Below, one piece after another: positions 48,711-57,292 of a stretch of 64,000 nucleotides of DNA; the first letter of the stretch is position 1, and each line of letters begins with the position of its first letter. The translations under genes and the position numbers were made by a program. Source of the DNA: Rufibacter ruber (lineage in GTDB: Bacteria; Bacteroidota; Bacteroidia; Cytophagales; Hymenobacteraceae); NCBI RefSeq assembly GCF_001647275.1, contig NZ_LRMM01000004.1:62001-126000 (forward strand). The letters run 5' to 3'. The notes beneath the pieces are model-generated. The model made no database searches. It had not been told where the DNA came from and saw nothing but the letters and a program-made list of their open reading frames with translations.

Positions 48711-48748
48711 CGTTTTTAGGCTGTTTTCGCCAAAACAGCCTAAAAACG
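48711..48748. repeat. GTTTT palindrome family, copy 30
   Basis: CGTTTTTAGGCTGTTTTCG / CAAAACAGCCTAAAAACG, near-perfect; directly abuts the anmK stop codon. Confidence 0.95.
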
Positions 48749-49822
48749 CTAATTCCAGTAAATAGCGCCGCCGCAGTTGTCATGGCGGGCACCGGTCACA
48801 CTTTGGAGGCAGTTGGGTTCCTGCCGCCAGCGCAGTACGCCCAGAAACGCGAAGATGAGGGCTTCTTTGAAGTTCACCAGCTCCGGCTCGGGGACCACTA
48901 CCTCAAAGGTGGGGCCTAAGTAGTGTCTGATCTGCTCTACCAAAAAAGAGTTGAACGCCCCGCCGCCGGTGAGCAGGAGTTTGCCCCGTTGCTGGTCAGC
49001 GTGCTGGCGTACCGCCTGGGCAATCTGGTAGCCCATGTGGTGGCAGGCGGTGTGTAGTTTGTCCTGCACAGCAGCTTTCGATTCCTGGATTGCCCGTAAG
49101 CTGTTTTCGTCTGCCCACTCCTTGCCAATTGATTTTGGGGAAGGGGCTGAAAAGTAAGATGGCTCATTGAGACGGTCAAACAGGGCTTGGTTGAAGCTGC
49201 CGGAGCGGGCCTGGTCACCGTTTTTATCATAGGGCATGCCCAGCTGCCCGGCCAGCGGGTTCAGGAGCATGTTGCAGCAGGAGATGTCAAACGCTAGCCT
49301 TCGGTCCTGGCCTTCCTGTGAGATGTTGGAGATGCCGCCCAGGTTGAGGCAGAAATCATATTCGGCGAAGAGCAGGCGGTCGCCAATGGGGACCAGAGGG
49401 GCACCTTGTCCGCCCAGGGCAATGTCCAGGGTTCTGAAGTCGCAGACGGTGGGTGCTTCGGCGGCGGCGGCCAGGTACGCGCCGCTGCCCACCTGGAAGG
49501 TGATATGCAGCTGGGGCTGGTGAAACACCGTGTGGCCGTGCGAAGAGACAAAATCTACCTGCAGCTGGTGACGGTCTACAAAGGCTTTTACCAGCTCGCC
49601 CAGGTAGTGGCCGTAAGCGCGGTCTGTGGCAATAATTTCTACCGCGCTGACCTCTGTGAGGCCTGCCAGACGCTGTACCCATATATCTGAATATGGAACT
49701 GTTTCTGTATTAAGTATTTTATATATCCAATTGCCTTCATTATACGTAAATCTGCAATAAGCCAGATCCACTCCGTCTAACGAAGTGCCAGACATTATGC
49801 CTATAACATGGTAATTCTCCAT
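48749..49822 (-). CDS. anmK: Anhydro-N-acetylmuramic acid kinase
   Basis: 357 residues, close to the usual length. The N-terminal ATPase motif IGIMSGTSLDGVDLAYCRF (7-25) is the AnmK signature. Further on are SSHGHTVFHQP, FRTLDIALGGQGAPLVPIGD, LNLGGISNIS, and the C-terminal LLLTGGGAFNSFLVEQI adenosine motif, all features of the hexokinase-like fold. The enzyme converts 1,6-anhydroMurNAc to MurNAc-6-phosphate in cell-wall recycling. No other recycling gene (murQ, ampG) is adjacent. Divergent from the ArsR-type gene. The N-terminal MENYH start is well placed. Confidence 0.95.
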   Translation of the reverse strand: MENYHVIGIMSGTSLDGVDLAYCRFTYNEGNWIYKILNTETVPYSDIWVQRLAGLTEVSAVEIIATDRAYGHYLGELVKAFVDRHQLQVDFVSSHGHTVFHQPQLHITFQVGSGAYLAAAAEAPTVCDFRTLDIALGGQGAPLVPIGDRLLFAEYDFCLNLGGISNISQEGQDRRLAFDISCCNMLLNPLAGQLGMPYDKNGDQARSGSFNQALFDRLNEPSYFSAPSPKSIGKEWADENSLRAIQESKAAVQDKLHTACHHMGYQIAQAVRQHADQQRGKLLLTGGGAFNSFLVEQIRHYLGPTFEVVVPEPELVNFKEALIFAFLGVLRWRQEPNCLQSVTGARHDNCGGAIYWN

Positions 49823-49928
49823 GCGTTAAAGTAACGTAATGTTCTGGTAACTCGCAAAAGGGGGTATGAGGCGGGTTTAAAGGGCGCGGGCTGCGCGCCT
49901 CATTGTAGTACAGATTTAGTGTGTCCTT

Positions 49929-50237
49929 ATGAAAAGTTTATTATCCAGAGTGGAATCTAAGAAGATAGATAAGGCGGCGTCCATGCTCAAGGTGTTGGCG
50001 CATCCTAAAAGGCTGGCCATCGTGGATCTTCTGGGTAAGGAAGATAAAATGACTGTAACGGAGATCTACCAGTACCTGGATCTCCCGCAAGCCATTGCGT
50101 CACAGCATTTGATCACACTGAAAGACAAGGGGGTTCTCTCGTCTTTCAAGGTGGGCACCAAAATCTATTATTCCCTATCTATTCCCAAGCTGATTGATGT
50201 GATTGACTGTCTGGAGGAGTGCTGCGGCGACCTGTAG
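49929..50237 (+). CDS. ArsR-family winged-helix regulator
   Basis: 102 residues forming one winged helix: KAASMLKVLAHPKRLAIVDLLGKEDKMTVTEIYQYLDLPQAIASQHLITLKDKGVLSSFKVGTKIYYSL. The CxxCC at the C-terminal end (DCLEECCGDL, three Cys within five residues) could bind metal or react with thiols, while the classical ELCVCDL site of ArsR is absent. The regulated gene is not evident: the neighbours are anmK (divergent) and the LytS-like kinase (downstream, 199 nt and a palindrome away). Confidence 0.88.
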   Translation: MKSLLSRVESKKIDKAASMLKVLAHPKRLAIVDLLGKEDKMTVTEIYQYLDLPQAIASQHLITLKDKGVLSSFKVGTKIYYSLSIPKLIDVIDCLEECCGDL

Positions 50238-50282
50238 CCTTTCTCTTTGCCCGTTTCCCCCATCAAGTAAGTATTCCCCCAG

Positions 50283-50326
50283 AACCGTTTCCGGCCTGTT
50301 TTCTGAAAAGGAGGCTAGAAACGGTT
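50283..50326. repeat. GTTTT palindrome family, copy 31
   Basis: AACCGTTTCCGGCCTGTTTTC / GAAAAGGAGGCTAGAAACGGTT; outer AACC/GGTT arm paired. Confidence 0.82.
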
Positions 50327-50435
50327 TTAATTTTTTAGGGAGAATGGGTTTACCCCTTTCTCATGGGCGCTCACCCCTTTTATTTGGGGAGGTGCGTTGG
50401 GTTCTGTTGCTTTGAACCAATTAACGCACAAGCCT

Positions 50436-51499
50436 ATGAACCTCAAGAACCTTACGCCGCTTCCTATTGGGCAACAGGCCATCATCCACGCCGCTTTGGT
50501 TTGGGCAGGCCTTACGGTACTGGATACCGCTTTTTACAGTTACAGAGTAGCCACTGAGGGGTACTTCCTGTTTTATGGGAACGGTTCTCCCGTAACCGTT
50601 TGGCAGCGCCTGGGGGAAACGGTGTTGCGCTGGGAAACCCTGGTGTTTCTGGCAGTGGCGGTAGGGGTGGAGCTGCTCTACCATTTCGTTTTTAAGTGGA
50701 AAAGCATCAAAGTCTTTGCCCTTGCCTGCGTGTTGCTTTCTTTGGGCACGGTGGTGGTGGTGCTGCTGGCCTTGCCGCCTCAAGGCTCTGTGGGGGCCGC
50801 AGATTTCCTGGTGGTGTTTTTTGAAGTGTTCATCTATGCGGTGTTGTATGCCCTTACCCGCAACCTCATCACCAGGCAGGCCAGGGAGGCAGAACAGAGA
50901 AGCCACCATGCCCAGGCCGAACTCAGCACCATCAAAGCCCACCTGAACCCGCACTTCTTTTTCAATACCCTCAACAGCCTGTATGGAACGGCTATCTTGG
51001 AGAAGGCAGAAAAAACTGCGCAAAGCGTGGAGCAGCTGGCTGGCATTATGCGCTATGTACTCACAGAGGCGCAGGAGGACCTGACCGAGGTAGCCAACGA
51101 AATCAAGTTCCTGCAAGATTACCTGCAGCTGCAGCAAATGCGGTTGCCGCGCGGGAGAATATTAAGGTGAAGACGGAAATAATCTATGACGGAACCCCCG
51201 CCCTCATTGCCCCGCTACTGCTGATCCCTTTCATAGAAAACGCCTTTAAGTACGGCATCAGCCTAGACCAAGACTGTTTTGTGCACCTTTGCCTGCAGGT
51301 GAAGGACAGGCAATTGGAGATGGTGCTGGAAAACCAACTATTGCCAGAGCGGCAAAAAGACCACGGCGCGGGCACGGGCCTTGCGCATGCCCTAAAACGC
51401 CTGAACCTGCTGTACCCACAAAAACACCATTTGGTGTTGGAAGAGCAACCGCATTACAAAGTCAGGCTCAGGCTTGACATGCGCCAGATAGACCGGTAA
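50436..51499 (+). pseudogene. LytS-type sensor histidine kinase, one 1-nt deletion
   Basis: The gene starts at the ATG at 50436 (MNLKNLTPLPIGQQAIIHAA). Four membrane helices (about residues 13-35, 65-85, 93-120, 127-147) are followed by the LytS/YehU kinase motif LSTIKAHLNPHFFFNTLNSLYG with the phospho-His. The frame ends QQMRLPRGRILR because a base is missing in CCGCGCGGG at 51147-51154. Restoring it gives LPARENIKVKTEIIYDGTPALIAPLLLIPFIENAFKYG, the N box, and the frame closes with the ATPase lid (HGAGTGLAHALKRLNLLYP) at 51499. The response regulator follows 31 nt later. If the break is real, the pair is inactive. Confidence 0.82.
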
Positions 51500-51530
51500 C
51501 TTTAAAAAACTCCCTCAAAAGAAAACGCCC

Positions 51531-52223
51531 ATGCGCTGCATTGCCCTAGATGACGAGCCCATTGCCCTGGAAGTACTAAAGGCGCACGCGCAGAAAGTGC
51601 CTTTCCTGCAGTTGCAGGAAACATTTGTGAGCGCCTCTGACGCCCTGGCCTATCTGCAGCAGCACCCTGTTGACTTAGTTTTCCTGGATATTAAGATGCC
51701 AGACATTACTGGTATTGAAGTAGCCAAACTCATTGGCAACAAGGCCAGCCTTGTCTTTACCACCGCCTTTGCGGAGTTTGCCCTACAGGGGTTTGAGTTG
51801 GCCGTGGTAGATTATCTGCTCAAGCCCGTTACTTTTCCCAGGTTTCTGCAGGCCTGCACCCGCGCGCAGGAGCTATTGCCCCACAAGCAGGCCGGCAACG
51901 CTGGGCCGGGGGCTACGCCGGAGTTTCTGTTTGTGAAGGTAGGCTATGACTGGGAGCGCGTGAGCCTGTCTGAGCTGCTTTACATTGAAACCGATGATAA
52001 TTACCTCACCTTTCATGAACCGCACCGCCGTACCCTCACCCGCATGACCCTGGCCGAGGCCCTGGAGAAACTTCCCGCCCAGCGTTTTGTGCGTGTGCAC
52101 CGGTCTTATGTAGTGGCCATTGACAAGATTGAGAAGATAGAGCGGCACCAGGTCACCCTAGCTGGCAAGCCCCTTCCCGTCTCCCCCACCTACCGCGACC
52201 ATCTGTTGCAGCAGCTGTTATAG
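51531..52223 (+). CDS. LytTR-type response regulator
   Basis: 230 residues. Receiver (1-120): acidic pair DDE (7-9), phospho-acceptor Asp in DLVFLDIKMPDITG (about position 54), TTAFAEFALQGFELAVVDYLLKP. The C-terminal LytTR DNA-binding domain (about 135-230) contains FVKVGYDWERVSLSELLYIETDDNYLTFH, the conserved RFVRVHRSYVVAIDKI and PVSPTYRDHLL. It works with the upstream LytS-like kinase. Target genes are not apparent. Confidence 0.93.
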   Translation: MRCIALDDEPIALEVLKAHAQKVPFLQLQETFVSASDALAYLQQHPVDLVFLDIKMPDITGIEVAKLIGNKASLVFTTAFAEFALQGFELAVVDYLLKPVTFPRFLQACTRAQELLPHKQAGNAGPGATPEFLFVKVGYDWERVSLSELLYIETDDNYLTFHEPHRRTLTRMTLAEALEKLPAQRFVRVHRSYVVAIDKIEKIERHQVTLAGKPLPVSPTYRDHLLQQLL

Positions 52224-52234
52224 AACCACAATTC

Positions 52235-52271
52235 CCGTTTTAGGCTCATTCCCAGATACGAAGCCCAAAAT
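52235..52271. repeat. GTTTT palindrome family, copy 32 (decayed)
   Basis: CGTTTTAGGCT / AAGCCCAAAATG retained; the centre is lost. Lies in the 56-nt convergent gap after the LytTR gene. Confidence 0.5.
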
Positions 52272-52279
52272 GACTGCCT

Positions 52280-53232
52280 TTACTCCTTGTATTTCAGCAC
52301 CAGCACCGCCGGCACCGGGCGCTGCCCTTCCTTGTCTGAGGGTTTGATGGTGTCTTTGCCTTTGACATACAGCGCACTGGAGCCGCCGCCGTCCAGGTTC
52401 AAAGCTTCTTTGCAGCCTAAACCTACCATCAGGGTGGCCAGCTGGTCTAAGCTGCGCCCTCGGCAATGCCTTTGTGGCGGCCTTCCACCATGAGAATAAT
52501 CAATTTGTTATCGGGCGTGTAGCCCATCACGGTGCGCGGGTTGGGCCCTCTGAAACTGGCGCCGCCACGCAGTTCTTCCTCTGCCGTGATGTGTACCTTG
52601 CCGTCTTGCACCAGCACCGGGCCACCGCCCACGGCCACCCGTGGTTTCCAGCGTTTCATGTGTTTCACGGTGCGTTTGCTGGGTGCAGGAGCGGGGTTTC
52701 CGTTCACTTGGGTAGCGTAAGGTGCGGCCAACTGCATGGTCTTCTGCTTCTTGCCCATGTTGTAGGCCCAGGCCACGTCTGCAGTGCGGTTCCGGAAAAA
52801 CCCGATGGCCCCGGTGGTGGGGTAGAGGGTGAGGGTGTCTGTGCCCTGGGGGTTCTTGCGCTTCACGGTAGCCTGCGGGGCCAGCACTTTGCCGTCATTG
52901 ATGACTAGGTTCAGGTTGCGGTTGTCTGCGAAGGAGAAGAACGTGGTGTTGACGGTGGCCAGCACATGGCCCGGTTCCTGCTCAAAATATTGTTGGGGCG
53001 TGTAGCGCTTGCCGTTGCCCACGCGGGTTAAAATCTCCAGTTTAGGGTCTTGCAGGTCAGCCTCCAGATAATAGGCTTTGAAGGGTTTGCCGTCCAGGGA
53101 GTCAGAGGTGGTGAAGACTTTCACGGAGGCTGGTAAACCCGCTTGGTGTGGGGGGGAGGGAACCCAGCGTACCTGTGCCTGACTGACGAAGGCGACGCAG
53201 GCGGCGGTGAGGGCAAGAAGCAACTTTTTCAT
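52280..53232 (-). pseudogene. Phosphodiester glycosidase family (NAGPA-like) protein, one 1-nt deletion
   Basis: Starts at the ATG at 53232 (MKKLLLALTAACVAFVSQAQ), a signal peptide. The domain (about 60-300) contains VNTTFFSFADNRNLNLVINDGK, AVGGGPVLVQDGK and TVMGYTPDNKLIILMVEGRH, typical of phosphodiester glycosidases (the uncovering-enzyme family). The frame stops after GIAEGAA. One added base at about 52454 gives ASLDQLATLMVGLGCKEALNLDGGGSSALYVKGK, the conserved GGGSS motif, and closes at 52280 with VLVLKYKE. The restored length is 318 residues. As with the other breaks here, real decay and sequencing error both remain possible. Confidence 0.82.
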
Positions 53233-53311
53233 ACCGCCAATATAAAGAGCCGGGGGTAACTTTTGGTAACGTTTAGGTAAAGCTTTTGCCGGGTTTGAAA
53301 TGTGAATTTCT

Positions 53312-53347
53312 GTTTCCGGGCTATTTTGTCCAAAACAGGCCGAAAAC
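53312..53347. repeat. GTTTT palindrome family, copy 33
   Basis: GTTTCCGGGCTATTTTGTCC / AAAACAGGCCGAAAAC. Confidence 0.75.
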
Positions 53348-53365
53348 GCAAAGAAATTTGTGGCA

Positions 53366-53399
53366 ATGCGTGAGAGACAAGGTGGTGCCTGGTCTCTAC
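53366..53399 (-). repeat. GTAG-footed REP-like hairpin, copy 3 (inverse)
   Basis: On the minus strand GTAGAGACCAGGCACCACCT then TGTCTCTCACGCAT. Confidence 0.75.
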
Positions 53400-53607
53400 A
53401 AGGGAACATTATAAAACCTTTTGGGAAGATTCACCTCCCAATGCGTAACTTCTAAATCAACGGTGCATAAATTCATCTCGCTCGCCTCTGGCGAGTGTGG
53501 GGTGCCTTCGGCCTCTGGCCGAGTTTCTGCTGTATTTGGTTTTTATTTTGTCACGCGGTGGGATGCCCCAGGCATCTCATACCCTCCAGAGGAGAGCGAG
53601 GGTATTG

Positions 53608-53647
53608 GCGTTTTCGGCCCGCTTTTCTGGAAACAGGCCTAAAACGT
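53608..53647. repeat. GTTTT palindrome family, copy 34
   Basis: GCGTTTTCGGCCCGCTTTTC / GGAAACAGGCCTAAAACG. Confidence 0.75.
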
Positions 53648-53696
53648 AAGCCACTAGAATGTCAATGCATGGGGAAAACAAGCTGCGTCTGCCTTG

Positions 53697-53737
53697 GGCA
53701 AAAGAAAACGGGACTCTCTGTGAAGAAGGTCCCGTTC
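53697..53737 (-). terminator. Intrinsic terminator of hemA
   Basis: On the minus strand AGAACGGGAC, a 14-nt loop, GTCCCGTTTTCTTTTGCC; 23 nt after the hemA stop. Confidence 0.75.
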
Positions 53738-53759
53738 TGTAGTGGTCAATAAGATGCTC

Positions 53760-55034
53760 TTAGCTGTGCGCCTCTGCTGACTGTTTCTCCAGGTCAAACA
53801 GATCGGTGAGTACGTCAATGAGGGTTTCGGCCTCGCCGCGTTTGCAGGCGGCTTTGAGTTGCAGTACCGGCAGCTTGATGATTTTCTGCATCATAGACTT
53901 GGTGATCTCGTCCATGCGCTTGGCTTCTTCAGTAGACAGCTTCTTCATGTACCGGGCCATCTCCTCCTGGCGTATGCTCTCCAGTGCGTTTTTCAGCTTC
54001 TGGATGGTAGGTGACACGTTCATTTCCCGGCTCCAGTCTTCAAAGCTGGCAATAGACTCAGAGATGATCTGCTTTACATGGGGCACAGCGGCCAGGCGGC
54101 GTTGCAGGGCCTCAGAGGCTTTGTTCTGGATAGTGTCAATGTTGTAGACCAGTACGCCCGGAATCTGCTCAATCTCCGGCTCCACGCTGCGGGGTACGCT
54201 CAGGTCAATGAAGAACTTGTAGGTCAGCACGTTCAGGCGGCTTACCATCTCTTTGGTGAAGAACGGCTCGTCACGGGCAATGGAAGAGATCACCACATCT
54301 GCCTCTTTCATGGCCTCTACCAGGTTCTCAAACGGAACCACCTGTAAGCCGCACTCATCTGCCAGCAACTGGGCCTTGGCGGTGGTACGGTTGGCTATTT
54401 TCACGTTTTTGAACTCAGAGTCTTGCAGGTGGCGGCAGACATCAGCGCCAATCTCACCCAGGCCCACTACCAGTATTTTAGGATCAGTGATGTCAGCCAC
54501 CAGGCTTTCCACCAGCTCCAGGGCAGCGTAAGAGGTAGAGGCGGCCCCGTCTCTGAAAGACGTTTCCTGCACTACGCGCTTGTTGGTGAAGAAGATGGTG
54601 TGCAGCAGGCGGTGCAGGAACGGGCCGGCGGCCTCGTTGTCTACACTCCACTGGTAGGCCTGCTTCACCTGGTTGGAGATCTGCATGTCGCCCACCACCT
54701 GCGCGTCTAGGCCCATGGCCACGTTGAACAGGTGCTGCACGGCGTCTGCGTGCTCATTCACTATGGTGAAGTAGTCCAGGTACTGGGAAATATTGGCAAT
54801 GCCCTTGCTAATGCCCAACAGCTTCACGATCTCGTGGCTGTAATCAGCATCAGAGGTATAATAAACTTCAGTGCGGTTGCACGTGGAGAGTACAAGAATG
54901 TCAGTTGCCTGAATGAAATTTTTGAGCGTTTGCAGGAACTGTCGGCACGACCCCTCATCCAAGGCGATAAGCTCCCGTATGTCTAAGGGAGCTTTTTTAT
55001 ATGAAAGACTGACGGCTCTAAAATTGTGAAGCAT
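53760..55034 (-). CDS. hemA: Glutamyl-tRNA reductase
   Basis: 424 residues, full length. The active-site region STCNRTEVYYT carries the catalytic Cys52. The substrate-contacting QVVGDMQISNQVKQAYQ and FTNKRVVQETSF follow, then the NADPH-binding Rossmann fold ILVVGLGEIGADVCRHLQ and a C-terminal dimerisation helix domain. It makes glutamate-1-semialdehyde from glutamyl-tRNA, the first step of haem synthesis by the C5 route. Start MLHNFRAVSLSYKKAPLDIRE is the usual family start. Divergent from a histidine kinase gene; no other hem gene is adjacent. Confidence 0.95.
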   Translation of the reverse strand: MLHNFRAVSLSYKKAPLDIRELIALDEGSCRQFLQTLKNFIQATDILVLSTCNRTEVYYTSDADYSHEIVKLLGISKGIANISQYLDYFTIVNEHADAVQHLFNVAMGLDAQVVGDMQISNQVKQAYQWSVDNEAAGPFLHRLLHTIFFTNKRVVQETSFRDGAASTSYAALELVESLVADITDPKILVVGLGEIGADVCRHLQDSEFKNVKIANRTTAKAQLLADECGLQVVPFENLVEAMKEADVVISSIARDEPFFTKEMVSRLNVLTYKFFIDLSVPRSVEPEIEQIPGVLVYNIDTIQNKASEALQRRLAAVPHVKQIISESIASFEDWSREMNVSPTIQKLKNALESIRQEEMARYMKKLSTEEAKRMDEITKSMMQKIIKLPVLQLKAACKRGEAETLIDVLTDLFDLEKQSAEAHS

Positions 55035-55217
55035 ACGGCAGTTTTAAACTAGCTTGCAAAATTACTTCCATCTGGTATAAAAAAGAAGGATACCGCTTAA
55101 AATGTGTTATTTATACAGGTTCTAAATTGCGCTAAGGCAGGGGGCAATGGTGTATCTTCGCTCAGAAAGTACCTTTCTCTGCACACGTACGTAGGCAGAA
55201 CATCGTTAGGGCTGTAC

Positions 55218-56405
55218 ATGATTCCAACTAAGATCTATTCTAAGAAATCACGGCTAAAGCTGCTCATCATCATAGTTGCGTTGGTGATTGGGGGGGCTAC
55301 CGTGGTCTATACCAACCTGCTGGTGGCCAAGCTGTCTGAGCGCGAGCAGCAACTCATTGACCTGTACGCCAAAGGCCTGAGATACATGGGCAACGCTGAG
55401 ATTGACTCAGACAACCTGGTGTTTGTGCAGGAGGAGATCATTGACGCCAACCGGTCAGTGCCCGTTATCCTGACTGACGAGCAGGAGAACGTACTCGCTT
55501 ATAAGAACCTCACCATTCCAGAAAAGATTTCAGAAAAGCGAAAAAAAGCCCTGCTGCAGCGCGAGGTGGCCAAGATGAAGACACAGCACAAGCCCATTGT
55601 GGTGGCCTACCAGGATGATTTCAGGAATTACATCTTTTACAAAGACTCTGAGCTGCTCACCCAGCTGCGGTACTACCCGTATGTGCAGCTCACCGTCATA
55701 GCCTGCCTCTCGCTCATTGCCTATTATGCCTTCAGTTATTCCCGCAAGGCGGAACAGAACCGCGTGTGGGTGGGCCTGGCCAAGGAGACGGCGCACCAGC
55801 TGGGTACACCGCTGTCTTCTTTGATGGCGTGGTATGAGTACCTGAAAGCCAGCCCGCGGTTTGAGAACGAGCCCATTGTGGAGGAGCTGGGCAAAGACGT
55901 GAAGCGGCTGGAGATCATCACTGAGCGCTTCTCCAACATTGGCTCAGTGCCGGTGCTCAAAGACGAGCCTATTCTGCGGGTGGTGGAAAACGCCATTGGT
56001 TACCTGCGCAACCGCGTGTCTAACAAGGTGAGCATTGTGGTAGAGTCAGACTTCCCGCCAGAGACCACCGCCAAAGTGAACGTGCCGCTGTTTGAGTGGG
56101 TTATTGAGAACATCTGTAAAAACGCCGTTGACGCCATGGAGGGCAAGGGCAGCATTACGCTGCGTCTGGTGCGGGCGGGGGCCAAAGACGCGTTGGCGTT
56201 AGATATACAGGATACCGGCAAAGGCATTCCCAAAACCAAGCAGGAAGAAGTCTTTTTGCCCGGGTACACCACCAAAAAACGCGGCTGGGGCCTGGGCCTC
56301 GCGCTGGCGCGAAGAATCATTGAGAACTACCATGAGGGCCGGCTGTTTGTGAAATCTTCTGAGGTGGGCAAGGGCACCACGTTCCGGTTGATTCTGAATA
56401 GATAA
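55218..56405 (+). CDS. Membrane sensor histidine kinase
   Basis: 395 residues from the ATG at 55218 (MIPTKIYSKKSRLKLLIIIV). Two membrane helices (about 13-36 and 164-185) bracket an extracytoplasmic sensor with EREQQLIDLYAKGLRYM. The kinase core has GLAKETAHQLGTPLSSLMAWYEYL with the phospho-His in an H-box ending QLGTPLSS, then NICKNAVDAM, DTGKGIPKT and WGLGLALARRIIE. No response regulator gene is adjacent, so it is an orphan in this window. The in-frame upstream stretch from 55104 lacks signals. Palindrome 4 nt after the stop. Confidence 0.9.
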   Translation: MIPTKIYSKKSRLKLLIIIVALVIGGATVVYTNLLVAKLSEREQQLIDLYAKGLRYMGNAEIDSDNLVFVQEEIIDANRSVPVILTDEQENVLAYKNLTIPEKISEKRKKALLQREVAKMKTQHKPIVVAYQDDFRNYIFYKDSELLTQLRYYPYVQLTVIACLSLIAYYAFSYSRKAEQNRVWVGLAKETAHQLGTPLSSLMAWYEYLKASPRFENEPIVEELGKDVKRLEIITERFSNIGSVPVLKDEPILRVVENAIGYLRNRVSNKVSIVVESDFPPETTAKVNVPLFEWVIENICKNAVDAMEGKGSITLRLVRAGAKDALALDIQDTGKGIPKTKQEEVFLPGYTTKKRGWGLGLALARRIIENYHEGRLFVKSSEVGKGTTFRLILNR

Positions 56406-56409
56406 GTGC

Positions 56410-56445
56410 GTTTTTGGCCTGTTTTTGAAAAAAGAGGCTGGAAAC
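56410..56445. repeat. GTTTT palindrome family, copy 35
   Basis: GTTTTTGGCCTGTTTTTG / AAAAAAGAGGCTGGAAAC; fills the 44-nt convergent gap. Confidence 0.75.
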
Positions 56446-56449
56446 AGGG

Positions 56450-57211
56450 TTAGAAAAGCTTCTCCTTTAATCTCTGGAAGAAGGTAGGTAGCTTTTTGTT
56501 TTGCTGAACTGGCGGATTTTTCACTATCGCTACCGCTCCTGCCATCACTACCACCTGTGATAATTGTGCACGGTCTGGCCGCAGCCGTATGGCACTCCTG
56601 TTTCGGCTGTCCAGCTCTTTTAGTGGAAGAGTCTCGGTGAGATATCCAATGAAAGAAATCTGGAGGGAAGGGTTTCTGCCTGCACTATCAGGAATAGCCA
56701 ATTGGAATTCGCCCTGGACCCCGGTTAAGATAGAGATAGACGTTCCGGAAAGATGAACCGTTACGCCCGGCATAGGTTGCAGACTGGCAGAATCCAGGAC
56801 TACTCCTTTGTAGATGGATGATTGGCCTTTTGCTGGTATTTTAAGCGGAGAAACAGAAGGGGCGGTGGGTTGCGGTTGGGTAACTTTACCAGTTTTCATG
56901 CTCTGGGCTTCTGCCGATGTTGAACTTAGCCAAGCCGTAATCCCCAACAGGGCTGCCCGCCACGCCCACTTCCGCTGCGGAAGGGAAATAGCGACTAGCT
57001 CTCTATTTAGTTGGTTTTCTTTGAAACGGCCACAGGTTTCCCCTTTCTGTTTGGCAAACCATTCAACCACGTCCGCATCAGTCATAGAAGTAAAATCTAC
57101 CACGGTTTTCTGGCAGCTGGGGCAGTAACGGCCTTGGCTGTGAGGCGTCATGTCAGCCCAGGACTGTTGGCAGGGCTGGGGCACGGTAAGGGTGAGACGG
57201 CGGCTGGTCAT
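56450..57211 (-). CDS. Carboxypeptidase-regulatory-like protein with N-terminal zinc-finger-like motif
   Basis: 253 residues. The first 60 hold [39 protein letters not shown] and a further Cys (GETCGRF), a Cys cluster seen in many Bacteroidota cytoplasm-side proteins, with [15 protein letters not shown] as the hallmark. A membrane helix follows (about 82-102, [21 protein letters not shown]), then a carboxypeptidase regulatory-like beta-sandwich (about 132-222, [35 protein letters not shown]). Thus a Cys-rich inner domain is joined to an outer binding domain. Function unknown. Convergent to the kinase at 55218. Confidence 0.75.
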   Translation of the reverse strand: MTSRRLTLTVPQPCQQSWADMTPHSQGRYCPSCQKTVVDFTSMTDADVVEWFAKQKGETCGRFKENQLNRELVAISLPQRKWAWRAALLGITAWLSSTSAEAQSMKTGKVTQPQPTAPSVSPLKIPAKGQSSIYKGVVLDSASLQPMPGVTVHLSGTSISILTGVQGEFQLAIPDSAGRNPSLQISFIGYLTETLPLKELDSRNRSAIRLRPDRAQLSQVVVMAGAVAIVKNPPVQQNKKLPTFFQRLKEKLF

Positions 57212-57292
57212 GGGGCTGGGGCTTTCCTAAATATACGCATTCAGAATATTTTCCTTAACTTTTACCCTGAATTTCTACACCAAACCGAACAA

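Larger units (their letters stand above)
47823..48748. other. Gene-free interval with structured repeat copy B
   Basis: 926 nt: three 5' modules (47960-47984, 48034-48058, 48069-48093), copy B of the structured repeat, then a REP-like hairpin, a CTCCCCCTTTGAAGG repeat, a CTCCCCTCCCGGGAGG dyad (48534-48552), a GAGTCT dyad, a CAGACCTGCGGGCGTCT remnant and a GTTTT palindrome. It is the densest repeat cluster of the window. Confidence 0.7.
53233..53759. other. Gap with REP-like element and two palindromes
   Basis: 527 nt between the glycosidase and hemA. Contains two GTTTT palindromes, one inverse REP-like hairpin, GAGTGTGG/CCTCTGG short dyads (53480-53520) and the hemA terminator. No gene seen. 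Confidence 0.55.

Noticed and set aside
51147-51170. Split kinase as two separate genes with a 4-nt overlap
   Set aside because: Conserved LytS sequence runs straight across the junction once one base is restored, so it is one broken gene.
55104-55217. Longer start for the histidine kinase
   Set aside because: The upstream peptide lacks conserved features and the signal-anchor pattern begins at the ATG at 55218.
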